From Lates calcarifer (Eukaryota > Chordata > Actinopteri > Centropomidae): DNA of 64,000 nt. A program made the translations under genes and the position numbers. The stretch covers positions 11,370,872-11,434,871 of the forward strand of contig NC_066835.1 in assembly GCF_001640805.2 (NCBI RefSeq), given 5' to 3'. The notes below the pieces were generated by a model, which made no database searches, was not told where the DNA came from, and was given only the letters and a program-made list of their open reading frames with translations. Shown piece by piece: positions 1-13,300 of the stretch (its first letter is position 1; every line of letters starts with the position of its first letter).

Positions 1-399
1 GCTGCTCCAAGCCCATTGCTTCCTACTGAAGACATAAGGACATAAATTATATTAAATCATAAAAAACAGATCATGAATATGTGTTTTTCAGTAGTTTCCT
101 GAAGCAGCTGGGCATTGTAGTTTTTAGCAAATATTACTCATGGAGGAGTAAATAGTGTATTTGTTGGGGACTATTTTCAGCTGTGGATTAATACACATTT
201 GGTGCTCTAGTGAGTATTTCCAGGACAGTGTGTGTGGGGTTGACTTAAACTGCAGTGGAGCTCTATGGCACAGAGGAACAAGCTACAACTAGGATTTGGG
301 TACACAGGAAATAGCACAAACAATTCATTGTAGGTTTTGGTTTCTCGTGTTATTTGTTGTTGTTTGAAATATACCAAAACATGAAAATTTAATTTCCAG

Positions 400-688
400 G
401 GTACACCAGGCGAGTGATAGCCTATGACACCAAAGCCAACAAATTCGTCAAATGTGAGAACCTCAAAGAGCGAAGGATGCATCACAGTGCTACAGTGATC
501 AACAACAAGCTGTACGTCACCGTGGACGCATCCTCAACAGCCATGATGTCATCGAGGACTCAGACTGCTTCGAGTGTTATGACCCAAAGACAGACGTTTG
601 GACATCGAAAGGCTCTTTGCCATACAAGCTATTTGACCACGGCTCTCTGCCGCTAGTCTGTGTTTCCAACAGACCCAACCCCCCATGA
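400..688 (+). CDS. Terminal exon of a kelch-repeat (KLHL-type) protein, with a one-base deletion
   Basis: A splice acceptor (TTTCCAG) ends at 399. The exon opens in a frame reading YTRRVIAYDTKANKF, then ERRMHHSATV and NKLYVT, a typical kelch blade. At 521/522 the frame breaks. If one G is missing there, the next codons read GGR, the double glycine of a kelch repeat, followed by VIEDSDCFECYDPKTDVW and KLFDHGSLPL, with a TGA stop at 686-688. Kelch-like proteins usually act as substrate adaptors of cullin-3 ubiquitin ligases; the BTB and BACK domains would lie upstream of the window. The C-terminal motifs resemble the KLHL38 type and the 8q-like gene neighbourhood would fit, but I cannot prove the paralogue. 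The exon is otherwise well conserved, so the missing base is more likely a sequence error than a true pseudogene. Confidence 0.8.
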
Positions 689-3600
689 CCGATCATCCAG
701 TCAGCCACTTTTGGCAAATGCTTAGCTCCAAGTTCTTCACTTCCCCTTTGCCATGACTTATTGGCCTCTAACTACACAAATGGGAAACCATTTCAGACTG
801 ATGGCATTCCTTCACGCAGCTCAGTCTCTGCCACAACTTAGCGGCATTAGTCAGGCGGACTTTAATGCGAATCAAAGGAGAGCTCAGCTGATGTGCAGAG
901 GTGTCATGTCTGAGGCACCTGGGGTGGAACTGAACTGAGAACCCCAGAGATGACGAGAGGCAGTCATACATGCACAACAAGCAGCTGTTCAGACACAACA
1001 CATTATCTGAAGAAGCTCTTTCTGCAGATGGCTGCGCCTGTTTGATGCTACCCAAAAGTTTGAGTGTTATAATTTCCCATACATTTATATGCAGCATATC
1101 ACTCTGCCTGGCAGCTGCAGATTACTTTTCTATGACAATTAGATACATAGGGAATTATGCATCTGGCTGTGTATCTATGAGCTCTGCTTGTCTTGTAAAA
1201 CTGACAATGACAGATCAGACAGCTAATTAATTTGCACTTTATAAAAAACACATTCCTCCGTGACCCACATGCTTCTAACAGAGTGCACTTGATGATGAAA
1301 ACAGTTGTGGACAGAACATGGATAAGCTCCCGTGGCAAGTACAGCAGTCCAGTATGGCCGCTGTAATGTTCCCTCGAAGAATAGTTTTACTAGAATAACC
1401 ATTTTCTGGGGTCAACACTATTCCAGTTTTGCTGGCTTGGTCCGTTACTTTTAGAAATTATTCCCACAACTCCCAACAAAGCATGTTCTGTATATCATTT
1501 TACGAATGTTACAGCAAGTAAAATAAAAAGACGTGATGTTTCAGAGAGGAAATACAAATGATTGTTTTCTTCAGTGGTTGTTTACCTTTAATTTTATCAT
1601 GTGCAATTGCTAGATAAAGAAAATGGCTTCGCAGGCAGCTATGTTGATGTGACGACATGTGACAATGACGCCTTTGAATGCAAGTGCCTGGTGGGAATGC
1701 AGTGACCCCTGCTCAGCACAACCATGCCTTGAGATGGTTTTTAGGGAGATTGTCAGGGTTTACAGGTTACAATGAGTTCACGGCCACACACACGTTACTT
1801 GCAGGTGGTTACTCACAAGCACGTCCAGTGATCTGAAATCAATCCTCTATTTGTCAGAGGAAACAACAGGACGAAGCAAAAACTGTTCGAGATGTATGAC
1901 AAAAAAAAAAAACAAAAAAAACAGGGCCACAGTCAACAAGACTGTGGAAACATGTTGTACCATCACTGCTGGCCACTACTGTCTCCATCCTGTACCCCTC
2001 TTGACCCTCATGGAGCACACATTCACTGCTGTACTCAACCAGCCTCTGGGTGACAATCACCATGGCAACCCTGTTATCACACCAATGGATCATCTATGGC
2101 ATGCATCCCTGTAGTGAGTCTGTTTAAGACTGCATCAGCGATCAGCTGCATGATGTACAATGTGCTGCTGTTACTTGCACAACTGAGGGACATCTCTATA
2201 TTTCTTTTCATTTCTCATTGTGCAACACACTTATATTTTGGTTATTTACTTTCCTGTGTGTGACTTTCTTTCAGAGGAACATTCGCTTATTTTTACAGTA
2301 TGAATGTACAGTACAAAAGAAAATCCTGTATTTGATTTATTGCTCTGAATGTCTCTACATACAAAAAACAGGTTGACACAACTGACTGAATCTGTGAACT
2401 CTGCTTACTGGTCTTTAGTTGAACTTGCAGACTTTAAATGGTTCTCCAGTTGTCTGCAGTCAGGCTGAGTCATGTTCCCCTCATACACAAGGGAGCATTG
2501 TTGACACGGGACAGAAACATGTTCGCTGGCTATCAGGTGACACACATTTTGCTCTCCATACATCATTAAGTACCAGTGCGACATCCACAGAAATACTGCA
2601 TTATATTTAACTTTGGTGTAATATTGTAAGAGCAATGATAGAAGGTTAAATCAGTTTATCTTAGATGACATTAACACACTGCTTTATGTTACAGTGTGAC
2701 TGACGTGTGCCAACCTCTCGATCCCCCAGGCCACATTCTCTTCATACAGAGTGTTGGCCATCCATGTAGGAGCTCCACATGTAGGCTAAATATCTAGTTA
2801 CCGGTCCACTCCGACAGGCTTGACTTGTATGCAGCCCTCCAGTGAAGTTGACCTTAGGGAAAGAGATCTAGGATCAGATTTCACTCTTAAATTTTAATCC
2901 CTGCCCATTAGTGGGGAAACATTGAAACTTGCCTAGGAGCAGCGACCAAAAGGGAATTTCATCACAGTCCACATTAGCAAGCTCAGACTGTCATTGGGTT
3001 AAATGGTTCCTTGTTAGCCTGGTCACTCTGAATGCCTCACAACAACCCTCTGTTTCTGTGTCTATGTGCAAATCACTCTTGAGACAAAACACTGTTAACA
3101 ATGAACCTAAATGTCTGAACTGTATTAAGATAAAGTGCCGTGAGCTGAGTCAGATGTCATTCAGTTAGCCAGAGCAGCATTTAAGAGCAACGCCCTGTGA
3201 GACTTTTTTATTAAGCTGCTGCTAAATACACAGCCTCTTCAGAATCTTTATTGAGTATGTGTTTGCTTGCTGTCTTTCCATAGAAACCAGTGTGTGAGGG
3301 TCACCCTTCAGGGAAGCTGTGGCCCAGCAGGTTATTTTCAGTGTCTGTTACTAACCCATCAAGGGATAGCATTTCATTGGCTTGCCACCGCTGTGTGTGA
3401 GCTCATACACACTCACACACACACACACACACACGCATACACAGTTGTGGTTAAGTGACCTGTATGCATATATATGTGCAGCATGCATCAGCACGCTCAT
3501 ACAGTATAAATACATTATCCAATATCTACCACTATAAACCCTATGCTAGAACAGGCTCTCGCTGTACTTACTTTTGAACTATTTCACCTAAATCTGAATA

Positions 3601-6300
3601 ACCCCCTGAGCAGTGTCATTACTGCCAAGTGTGGGAAAAAAAAGTAATGAAAACTATGAGATGAAACCAATAACTGAGTTCCCATTCCTCTGTTATAACC
3701 AACTTTTCCAAGTCTTAAGTTCCCAATTGTAGAATTGCATTTCATTAATATCAGACATTATTTATTTATTTATTGGTTTGAGAGACACATAACAACCAGC
3801 TTAACAACCAACAACACCTGCTTTCAGCTTGGAGCAGTTCTGAATGCTAACTGAAGGATTTCCCTGCTGTGTCATGTGAGAAGGCCTTTTACCAGTCTGT
3901 AACTTCATCCCCCAGTGTTAATGTGATGGATGAGGCTTGAAGAGGGTTCACACCCAAACAGCCAGGGATGATTTAGAAAAGACGGAAACTCTGTTAACTG
4001 TGTGGTCTATTTTACACAAGATCAGTTGAGTAGATTGCCAGTCTCACTTTATGTATTTGCCTGACACTTTTTTTTTTTTTAGCATTAATGCTAAACACCT
4101 TTAGAAACAATGTAATCTAAAACTGTCAAATCTCTTAAAATGCACTTTATTCTTAAAGCTACAAAGTCATTAAAACACACAGTAGTGTTTTAGTGAAAAT
4201 AAGTAACAGAATCAATTTTAAGATTGGGTATGGTGTCTTTAATTTATTTTTAATACCAGAGTAGAACTACATAAAAATCAGGAAACCAAGTGAAAGAAGA
4301 AAAACGGAGGTAATAATTTTCGGTTTATGGAGCTAGTAAAGGTCTCTGGGTAGCCCGTTAAATGTACTGTCACCATTGCTAAACTGATAACTACTGAAGC
4401 TGGTTAATTGCAAACAGTGTTTGTATGGCAACACTTTGTTATGATCAAACATATCAAGAGATTTAACTTCTAAACACCTGCAATACATATCTTCCACCAC
4501 ATGATGTCGCTAAGACAACAGGATGATGATGTAAAGACAACAGAGAGATTTCCTTTTATCGCCCTCTGCTGACTAATGTAACTCTGCATGTTTGAAAAAC
4601 TAGATTTAACACTAAGCCTGACATTCTGTATCAGGGTAACCGAGTCAAACGTAAGAATCATGATGATTTTATTATAATTTCTTTGATAAAAACAAATAGA
4701 TCACAGTACAGCATGCACACATTCCTTACAGAGGTCTAAAATAAATCTGGTCAGATGTTGTTGGAGCATGGCTGGTTAGGCTTTGTGTTCATTTGGTAAT
4801 ATCTGTCACAAAACACACTGTATGAACATAAGATGTTTGTATGTATATGTGTATATGAGTGTTGAAAGGGATAATATGTTCATAAAGCATATTCAATGAC
4901 AGTTACACACTTAAAAAAATGCCTACATTCAATTCAGGGGAGTGTTTTGTTTTAGCCATTATTCTTCCTTACAAACAACCAGCAACCATTCATACACATT
5001 TTCATTCATGAGGAACCCTGGGTAATGGCACTATGGACCCCCCCAAGAGGTGATAAACTAAGATTTTAATAATTATTATTAATTAAGACAAAAACCCAAC
5101 ATAAACAATAAATTGGTCCAATGAAAGTGCTATTTGCAATTTAGAGGAATATCTTAACACTGAGGAGTTTATAAACTATACAATAGAAATAAAATCTTAC
5201 TATTGACACAAACATAATAACACTAATAATAAAGGTCTCATAGAAGAATTTCAAATAAAGAAACTCTAGAGGCAGAAATCATAAAACATGGTAAAATTAT
5301 ACTTCTACTTCGTTAAGTTTTTTTATATTAAATTTAAATTTGGAACAATTAGGATATACAGCATGTACACATTCATTACCCACATTTCTGTGCTTCTATT
5401 GCCCAGCTTGGAACATGGAAGGGCAAGAAACCAAATCTTGGATTACCCTAAAATGTCCCCCATTTAGTTTATCACACATATGTACAATAGGTCCGCAACT
5501 ATAAAGGCATTTAAAGAAAAAGAAAAAAAAACATTTTGGCACCAGGCACAGAATTGAATATACATAATAACTAAAAGTTAAACCCCACCCAGAAAAATAA
5601 AGTGTTATGTGATAATAGTAAATATGCATTTAAACTGGCTAAAAAAAAAGAAGAAGAAAGAATGGTGTAACATTTGGCATAATTGTTGCTGGAAGAATAA
5701 AGTAAGGGCAGGGGAGTGGCTGAGATCTAACCCAGCAGACCTGACAGGAGGATCTACAGTGCATTTCTGTCAAAAAGACAATCGGTTGTTCTTCCTGAGT
5801 GCGCATAGTAAACAGGAACTGGAAAATTTATCGGTAGCTAAGATTAGGGTTTGGGCCTTGATACTATTTACACAAATTCACTGGAACTTTTGGCTTTCTG
5901 TATTATCTGATCCCGCTATTATGTCAAATATACATTCTCTTACCAGGTTCACATCAGCAGCTCGATGTGTCCATTTATCAACCAACAATCACTGCCACTG
6001 ATACAAGCATGGCTCTCTTTTGTTATCAGGCAGCTACTGCAGAGCCCTGACTAGTCACAACCAATCATAGTGCGTCAATGTTTCCTGAGAGGGGAGGGTA
6101 AGGTGTAAGAACCTTAACTACCTTTGGGGTAGGGATGGGCTGGCTTCATGGTCACTTCTGATTTTTTTTTTGAAAATAACCATTTACATCAACAGCAGTG
6201 AACCAGTCCAGGTCAAAATCAGACTAAGAAGGGATTTTTTTAAATCCATTTAATCAAATAAACTCAGCTCGAACAAAAGTGCACAGGGCGGTCCTACTTT
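689..6300. other. 3' UTR of the kelch gene, then spacer to the spire1 3' end
   Basis: No exon with conserved protein or good splice sites was seen on either strand. An AATAAA at 1522-1527 could end the kelch transcript about 0.83 kb after its stop. A CA microsatellite lies at 3414-3434. AT-rich sequence dominates 4100-5400. The lower part should contain the spire1 3' UTR, because that gene stops at 6301 and runs leftwards; a reverse-strand AATAAA near 4668-4673 is one possible end. Open frames here, such as a 130-codon one at 5609-6001, have no recognisable protein features. Confidence 0.5.
3414..3434. repeat. CA microsatellite
   Basis: Uninterrupted CA run in the spacer downstream of the kelch gene. 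Confidence 0.95.
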
Positions 6301-7396
6301 CTACACCTCATTGATGGTGCGCTCTGAGGGCCGGAAGTTGACCGAGTTAGAAGACGACATGTAGAAGGATTGGGTTTTGCGATTGAGGCGGGCACGCTTG
6401 GTAGCCACGCACAGGCTGCGCTTGCTGGAGGAGATGATCTCCGTGATGAACTTTTTGCAGTCTACACACACCTCCATGGTGACCCAGTCCTCCGTCAGCT
6501 CCTTGGGGAGCTCTGGCTCGTCCTGTGACCGGCCATCTTTGCTGCTACTGCTGCCATGCTTGGAAAACCTGAGTATAGAGAGAGAGAAATAATGAACAAC
6601 TAACCTGTAAACACATGACGTTTTTACCATATTTTCTCTGTATATAGAAAGAAATGGGAGTTCTGCAGTGACATACTTATAAACGCTTCGACGTAGGCTG
6701 TGACGGCTGTGTCCAGACCCAAACGGGTTCTTTTCAGGCTCTGCAGGGGCGGACGCTCCACTTGCCTCTTCTTTAGCCATTGCACTGGGGCCCAGAGAAT
6801 AGATGGGCAAGGTGGAGTAAGGTTTAGACGGCAGCCGCATCTGAGGTACGAACATACACAAAATGATGAAAACTGCTCAGATAGTTTTCATGGATCAGCC
6901 AACAGGTGTCAAGAGTGTCAACAAATTTTACAGAAAAGTGTTCATGAGTGTGTTAAATATAAGTCAACAGCCTCCTACCTTTTTAGAGCACTGGGAACAC
7001 ACAGGCCTGAGGTAGATAAAAATGAACCGTTAAGTTCAATATTACTGAACAGCTGCTGCACTTCAGTTGAGTGGTTCTAGTAAAAGCGATTTCAATTTAC
7101 CTTTTGCAGAACTGGCAGGTGTAGGACCAGGTAAAGAGGGAGAACCTCTTGGTCCGACACGAAAAGCAAAGCTAGAGAGAAGAGAACGAGCTGAGGTAAA
7201 TGGTATCTGTAGTCAGGAAATATCAGCCTGAAACCTGAGGACAGTTTTTTTTTTCTACCTTTCCTTTCTTGAGGGCGTTGTAGATGTCTTTGTACTGCTG
7301 AAACTTCTCCAGCTCGGCCTTGACCAGAACCTGTCTGATGTGCATCACCTCCTCCACCGTCAGAGCCAGACACTCCACCGGGTAGCAGAACTCCTC
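6301..7396 (-). CDS. spire1: spire1 SPIR box and FYVE-like zinc-finger exons to the stop
   Basis: Exon 7396-7259 encodes [20 protein letters not shown] and [20 protein letters not shown], the SPIR box. Exon 7171-7101 ([20 protein letters not shown]), the 28-base exon 7006-6979 (PVCSQCSKK) and exon 6840-6677 ([20 protein letters not shown]) form the modified FYVE-type zinc finger with its cysteine pairs, which binds membranes and folds back on the KIND domain. Exon 6568-6301 carries the last cysteine pair (VCVDCKKF), a basic stretch ([11 protein letters not shown]) and the stop TAG at 6303-6301. Compared with mammalian LCFCC, one cysteine is serine here, but spacing of the pairs is kept. Confidence 0.93.
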
Positions 7397-10300
7397 CTGG
7401 ACAAAAAGAATAATCGCATCAGCAAACTCACCTTAACGTTCACTCGTCAGACCAAACGGATTCACCCGAAACTGTTCAACAGCAAGAGGTGATGGCATCC
7501 GCTGTCACAGAGACTGTCACCACGTGAGTGTAGCTAAATGGAAAAACCAAGCTCCCACTGCACACCACTTAACCAAAAGACCGAACATGCAATGAGATGG
7601 TGAGGGTGAAAACAGTCCTCTACATGAAGGATGCTTCCAGTGACATCACAGTGTGACAATGAACAGAAATACAGAGCATCCTGGTGATGTAACCCCCCCG
7701 CCCCCATGTTGGTGGTGGTGGTCCACAGCTTTTGACGATCTGATTATTTCATTATTGCATTAACTTTATTACTGCCCTCATGTCCATATTAAAAATAACC
7801 AAAAACTAGACTCAACAGATAAGAACGTTTCTAAATGTAAGAGTCAATTTAATTTGGTAATTTCCATGTTTACTTCTAACATAACTCAATAGGACTACAG
7901 CCATAACATGCATGTTTTCTATACAGCTGAATGTTTAGCAATCTTTATTTCTACCCAACTAAGCAAGTGGACCCCCACCAAGTTGCAAGCTGGAGATTTG
8001 TGACATAGCTTTTCCTTTCATCTTTGTTAATGCTCCCAAAGTCAAACTCAGAAAAAGTTAATAATAAAAAATAAAAAAAAAGCTCAGGGAACTTTACTTT
8101 TACCAATCATATACACTCAGTTAGCTAGGATTAGAAAATGTGAGCTTCTGATGTAAATGTTCACAGATTATTTCTCAACTCTCACTTCCTTCATAACCTT
8201 CCCTGAGCTATTTTCATTATGCAACAGATCTCCTGTTCACACAAAGGGTCATGACACGAGGTCCCGTTCATCCAAAACACATCTGTAATGAATTATAAGT
8301 TATTCTGGATGGCTTCCCCACACAGTGTCATGAGCTTTTGATGATACAATTTAATGATATGCAGTAACAGTGACATACCGTGCCCTGAGCACCACTGGCT
8401 GCTTCCACCTGACCAGCAGACAGAAGGAACAGGGACATTCAAACAAAGCAGGACCTCATAATGACATACAGTACATTTCATAAAATCTAATATAAGAGCT
8501 TCATGAGGTTATCAGGGGATATTCTGGAGAGACTGTCAGATACATGATTATTTACAGCCTAATTTGTCTGAAACTCTCACTGCATGAGCTCACACCATTA
8601 TTATTTCATTTCATATGTGGCATGAAATTTAATTTCACAACAGCAGAACTTTGTAACAGAGTCTCATGATTGAAAAATCATCCGACAACGTCCATCTCAA
8701 AAGGAAGAGTTCATGTAGATGAGCATTCATCCCGTGATTTCATTTTTTCTGCTCCTTCACAGACACCACGGATCGTAGCTGGTGTCTACTAATGGTGCAG
8801 AGCCACATTTTACTCTGACCAGTGTCCCTTTAACAAAACAAAAACTTTGATACAAAACTTTAAAAAAAAAAGGATGGTGATGGATAGACAGCATTATGAC
8901 CAAGTTACCTTGGCGCTGGGATCCGCCATCAGCTGCAGCATTACACAAAACAGAAAATAACTGCAAGTAAGTCTTTGGGACCAGACGGCCAATCAGCGTA
9001 AACAGATTAATGACAGCATAATATGAGCACCACAAGGGGAGGGGAGCTGCAACAAAGACCTTTCTGTTTTACATCTACTAGTGAAGCTCAACCTGGTTTC
9101 TATGTGAAAGGCTAAGAATGCTCAAGCATGTGCTTAGGTCAAAAAAAAATACAGAGAGAGAAAATGAAAAGAAACATGGCCTCTGGTAAAAGAAATTACT
9201 CTTTGATTTTATCCTGAAAAGGATGACTAGTGGACTCTAAATGTTATCTTTTGATTCTCTGGAATTGGCACAAATAAGTTTAATTGATGTTATTTTTAAG
9301 AGACAAGACAGGATGTTTTTAAGTGAATCATCAGAAATATCAGATTGTCTTTAAAATAACAATGCAAGTGACTAATCTTAAGTGGGAGATACTGTGAAAG
9401 TGTAGTGTAAAAATCGAAATATCAAGTTATGCCCGTGAGAGCGGGTCTGCCATTAAACCCGCGAGTGGTAAGAATGAATCAATTCCATCTAAATCCTCTT
9501 GGTGCAGCGGCCTGTCCTGTGGTTTCAATTACATCCATCAACCTCACTAGAATCATACGACCGGCGCAGAGTTACCGATGACCTCATGGCAAACAAATGA
9601 CTGGTCACAGGACGGGAGTAAATTCAACAGACACATATTGTACGTCCAGTGTTGTTGGTAGATGCAGCCACGGTGATGGGCTGCCATTCATTTAAATGAC
9701 ATGTGATGTCCATGTTTACGACCAAACTCTGCAAATCATATAAATGCTTTTCAGTGGCCACATACTTGTAAATTCTGCTTTGTATTTAGTTATATTTCAT
9801 TAGTGTGCAGACTGTGGTACATTTGACTGATTAGATTAGAGGATAATCTAAGTTACATCAATAAGGAGTGGAATATACTATCTTAATTTAATGATCTAAC
9901 ATGGATGTATTTGCTACAGATGCATGCTATGATGCAATGTGGAAGGTTAAAGATGTGTCATCAACTCTTAAGGGCTTCATTCATTCATTCTTTCATTCAT
10001 TCATTCTTTCTTTCAGGCCTTGATGGTTAATCCAATAGGAATAGTTCCCATAGTTATCGTACCAAAGACTTGGAGGTCTGTCTGGATGGAGGGACAAAGG
10101 GACGGACACAGGTGGGGGCCTCCTTTTCGATAGAGTGCCGCCTCTGTGGAGACTGACGCTTGTCTGGCTGCGGGGTGGCAGAAACAGGAAGGAACTTTGG
10201 AGGAGCTGGAGACACGGGACAAACAAAGAAGAATGCATGAAAAGATGAGAAAAGAGTGGAATATAATATGTTACAGTACGATCAAGGGAACCTCTTACCC

Positions 10301-13300
10301 TTCTTCCCTATGATGGACTCAGGTGACGTGTCCTCCAACAAAGATGTGGACATGCTGGAGCTGCTTCGCGTGGGCTCCTCCTGTCATCAGAGGATTACAC
10401 ATATTAAGTCACAAGGTACTGACAGCTTCAAACCACTTTGAATATTACATAAGAAAACAAAGTCCAGTCCAGATTCCCTGAGAAATATTAACAAGCTGAT
10501 TGTCTTTGAGTTTATGTCAGCATTACTTGTCTGTTGAGCCATTTGAAACATGAAACAGGGACACTTCAATTACACTGCAGATGATGCATCAATATTTGTC
10601 AAGCTGCTAAATTGAAACATGACCTTTATTATGCAAATAAACAATGTAGATTTTCTCTCTTAAAGCATCAAATATAGAAGTCACCACATCTCATGAATGC
10701 AGCCGACATCTTACATCAGATTCGGAGCTGTCCAGCTCAGCCAGCGTGGGCGCCCTGAGCAGTCTCTTCCTCTGACTGAGAGGCTGCACTCCACCTTGAC
10801 TGGGTCCAGTGGTGCCACTGGCCAGAGAATGGGTGCTGCCAGCCAACTTCCTGGGTGCATCAGGAGTGTCTGTGGGTCAAAGAGAGAAGAGTGAGTTAAG
10901 AGGAGAAGATAATAGCTCCTGACGCACTGAACATGATTTTGGTCTCGCAAGTGAACCATAAATCGTTTTGAATTGTCTCCTTATCTGAACAGCTGGCCAC
11001 CAGACCTCCTGTGTAAACTGTGGGTGTCTCTGTATTGTAACTGTATGACACCACAGAGTCAGTAATGCTGGCTTTACACCATGAGACATCACTTATTTAC
11101 CTGAGCTTCGGAACAAGTCCTGAGGGGTGCTGATGCTTTTCCCTGCGCCTGTAAAAGGAGTTAAGAGAAAACAGGCGTCAGCAGAACTGCACACATGAAT
11201 ACTTTAATCCCTAACACCAGACTGGTACCACAGGGAGGGCATGACAGCAACAAGCATCTGTCAGACCAGGGGCTGCACTCAAGACATAGAGGCTTTGTGT
11301 GTAGCTGGGAAGCACAGAGGGAGAGGGAAGTGAAGGGAAGTGAAGGGAAGTGCCAGGGGAGCAGAGAAAGACGATGAGCCACAGCGCAAAAGAAAAGATT
11401 ATTTATTCCCATACGTCCATCTGGATTATGGTCGTCCTCTGAGCTGCAGCGCTACATTCAGACTGTCATCTGCCATTCGACTATCTATCTGAGGTGGGCT
11501 GCTGACACCAGTGTTATGTAATTTTTCAAATTCCACAGTGAGAGCGGATTAGGGTGACGAGCAGGGCAGGCCGGCTGCAGAGAGAGAGAGGGTGATGATC
11601 TGTAATCTCACCCTACTGGCTCTGGCTCAATGGCCATACCTTATCACCTGGATACACAGATAGTCACTGTGAGTAGCTACTATACCCAGGGCATTTCAAA
11701 CACTGTTCAATTTAAACATACAGAAGTCCTGCTCTTTAGAAGCAGCACCTCTACGCTGGCCCTGATGAAAAACCTTCAGGAGATTAACTTGCACTGCGCC
11801 GACCCATCCTTTCTTTGGGTAGAGTAGGTGTGTGTATCATATCAGCCGGTAAGTGACAGTAGTGTGGCATACACACAATTTCTACAACAAAAGCATGGGG
11901 GAAAAAAAAGGTGTGTGTTTCAATCAGGGAGAAGCTAGCGCTAACCCTAAAAATAGCCTGTAATGAAAACAAAAGGAACAACAGTAGGAACACAACAGGT
12001 GACGTTTAACTTTACCTGATGAGTCAAAACTGTAAGACATGCTAAGAGGTCGCATGACTGACAGATATGCCCATGTTTGAGAGAAAAGAGGAAATGAAGG
12101 CAAAGAGGAGAAAAAGAAATCCACGAGAGTTAAAATGGATGGTGAAATCAGTGAATCATCCAAGTTTATAAAGCAGATCATTCACAAAAATGGACCATTC
12201 CTAAAAATAATATACACTTTATAATGTCAGTGTTTCAGAGAGTGTGTCAGAGAGCCCGTACAGCCTCCCATATGAATGATTATGCAACAACTGCTGCCTG
12301 TTACTCTCCCAAAGCCCTCAACAAAAGGCGTCTTGTGTGCACTGTATAGAAGCACTGTATCGTACTAACTGGCAAAATATTTGCTGTTTTTATCTGATTA
12401 ATGCTTTTAATGGTTTAAAACATTATCTCCAATTGGCCATTTATGACCACCACAGACCAAAATGGCCTCTTATGCACTGCTGGGATTTATGAAGAAACCC
12501 ACAAAAGGCAGCATTACATAATAAAATCATATTAACAGAAATGTAAGTGAGGATAAAACCAGAGAGAATATTTATCAGTCACTTCAGCAGTGCAGGTCTA
12601 GCAAACAGCTGAAGGCTCACAGCTGCAGTCATAGTCATCCCTGTTTAAACACTATGACACTTCTGAGTGAACAGATCAGTACAAGCTGTTAGAGTACTCA
12701 TGATGGACGCAGTTAAGAATGATTAAGTTGTGGTTAATGGTTCAGTTCATAAAGAGAAGCCATGCAGCAAGTTAGCAGAAACACTCAGTCAGATTAGAAA
12801 CAACAGAGGGATTTCTTCAGAACAAAGAGGTTTAAGCTTGGTAGTTTGTGAAAGTTCTGCCCAGGGAGAGTGTTGCACAGCTATTTTCATGGACAGATGG
12901 TATGCTGGGATATAAACATTGTCACGTCTGTGTCAGCGTCTCACCAAGGCGGCTTCTGCGGATCATGTCCGGTGAGACCGGCCTGAGCTTCCTTTCAGCT
13001 TTGATGTCTTCCAGCAGTCGCTCGTGGAGGCTCCGTGGTCTTGGAGGGTGGGGTTTCAGTTTACGGGCTGAAACCTGTCATGACAACCGCAGTAAGAGTG
13101 AGTGCTTGATCACTATGGAGACCAAAGTGAGATTCTCCCCCTCACGCCTCCCCAGAAAGGTTGCGTGTTTTGTAACTGCATTAAGTCATCTAACTACTCT
13201 GCTCATCAGTTTGTCAACAATGCCACCGCATGATGGTAGACGTGCGTGTGTCATTATGTTCCTAATCATTCACACCCAGTCATTTGGCATCTACTGTGCA

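Noticed and set aside
5609..6001. 130-codon plus-strand open frame
   Set aside because: No domain, no splice context, begins in a lysine run from an A-rich tract; likely chance or very old repeat.
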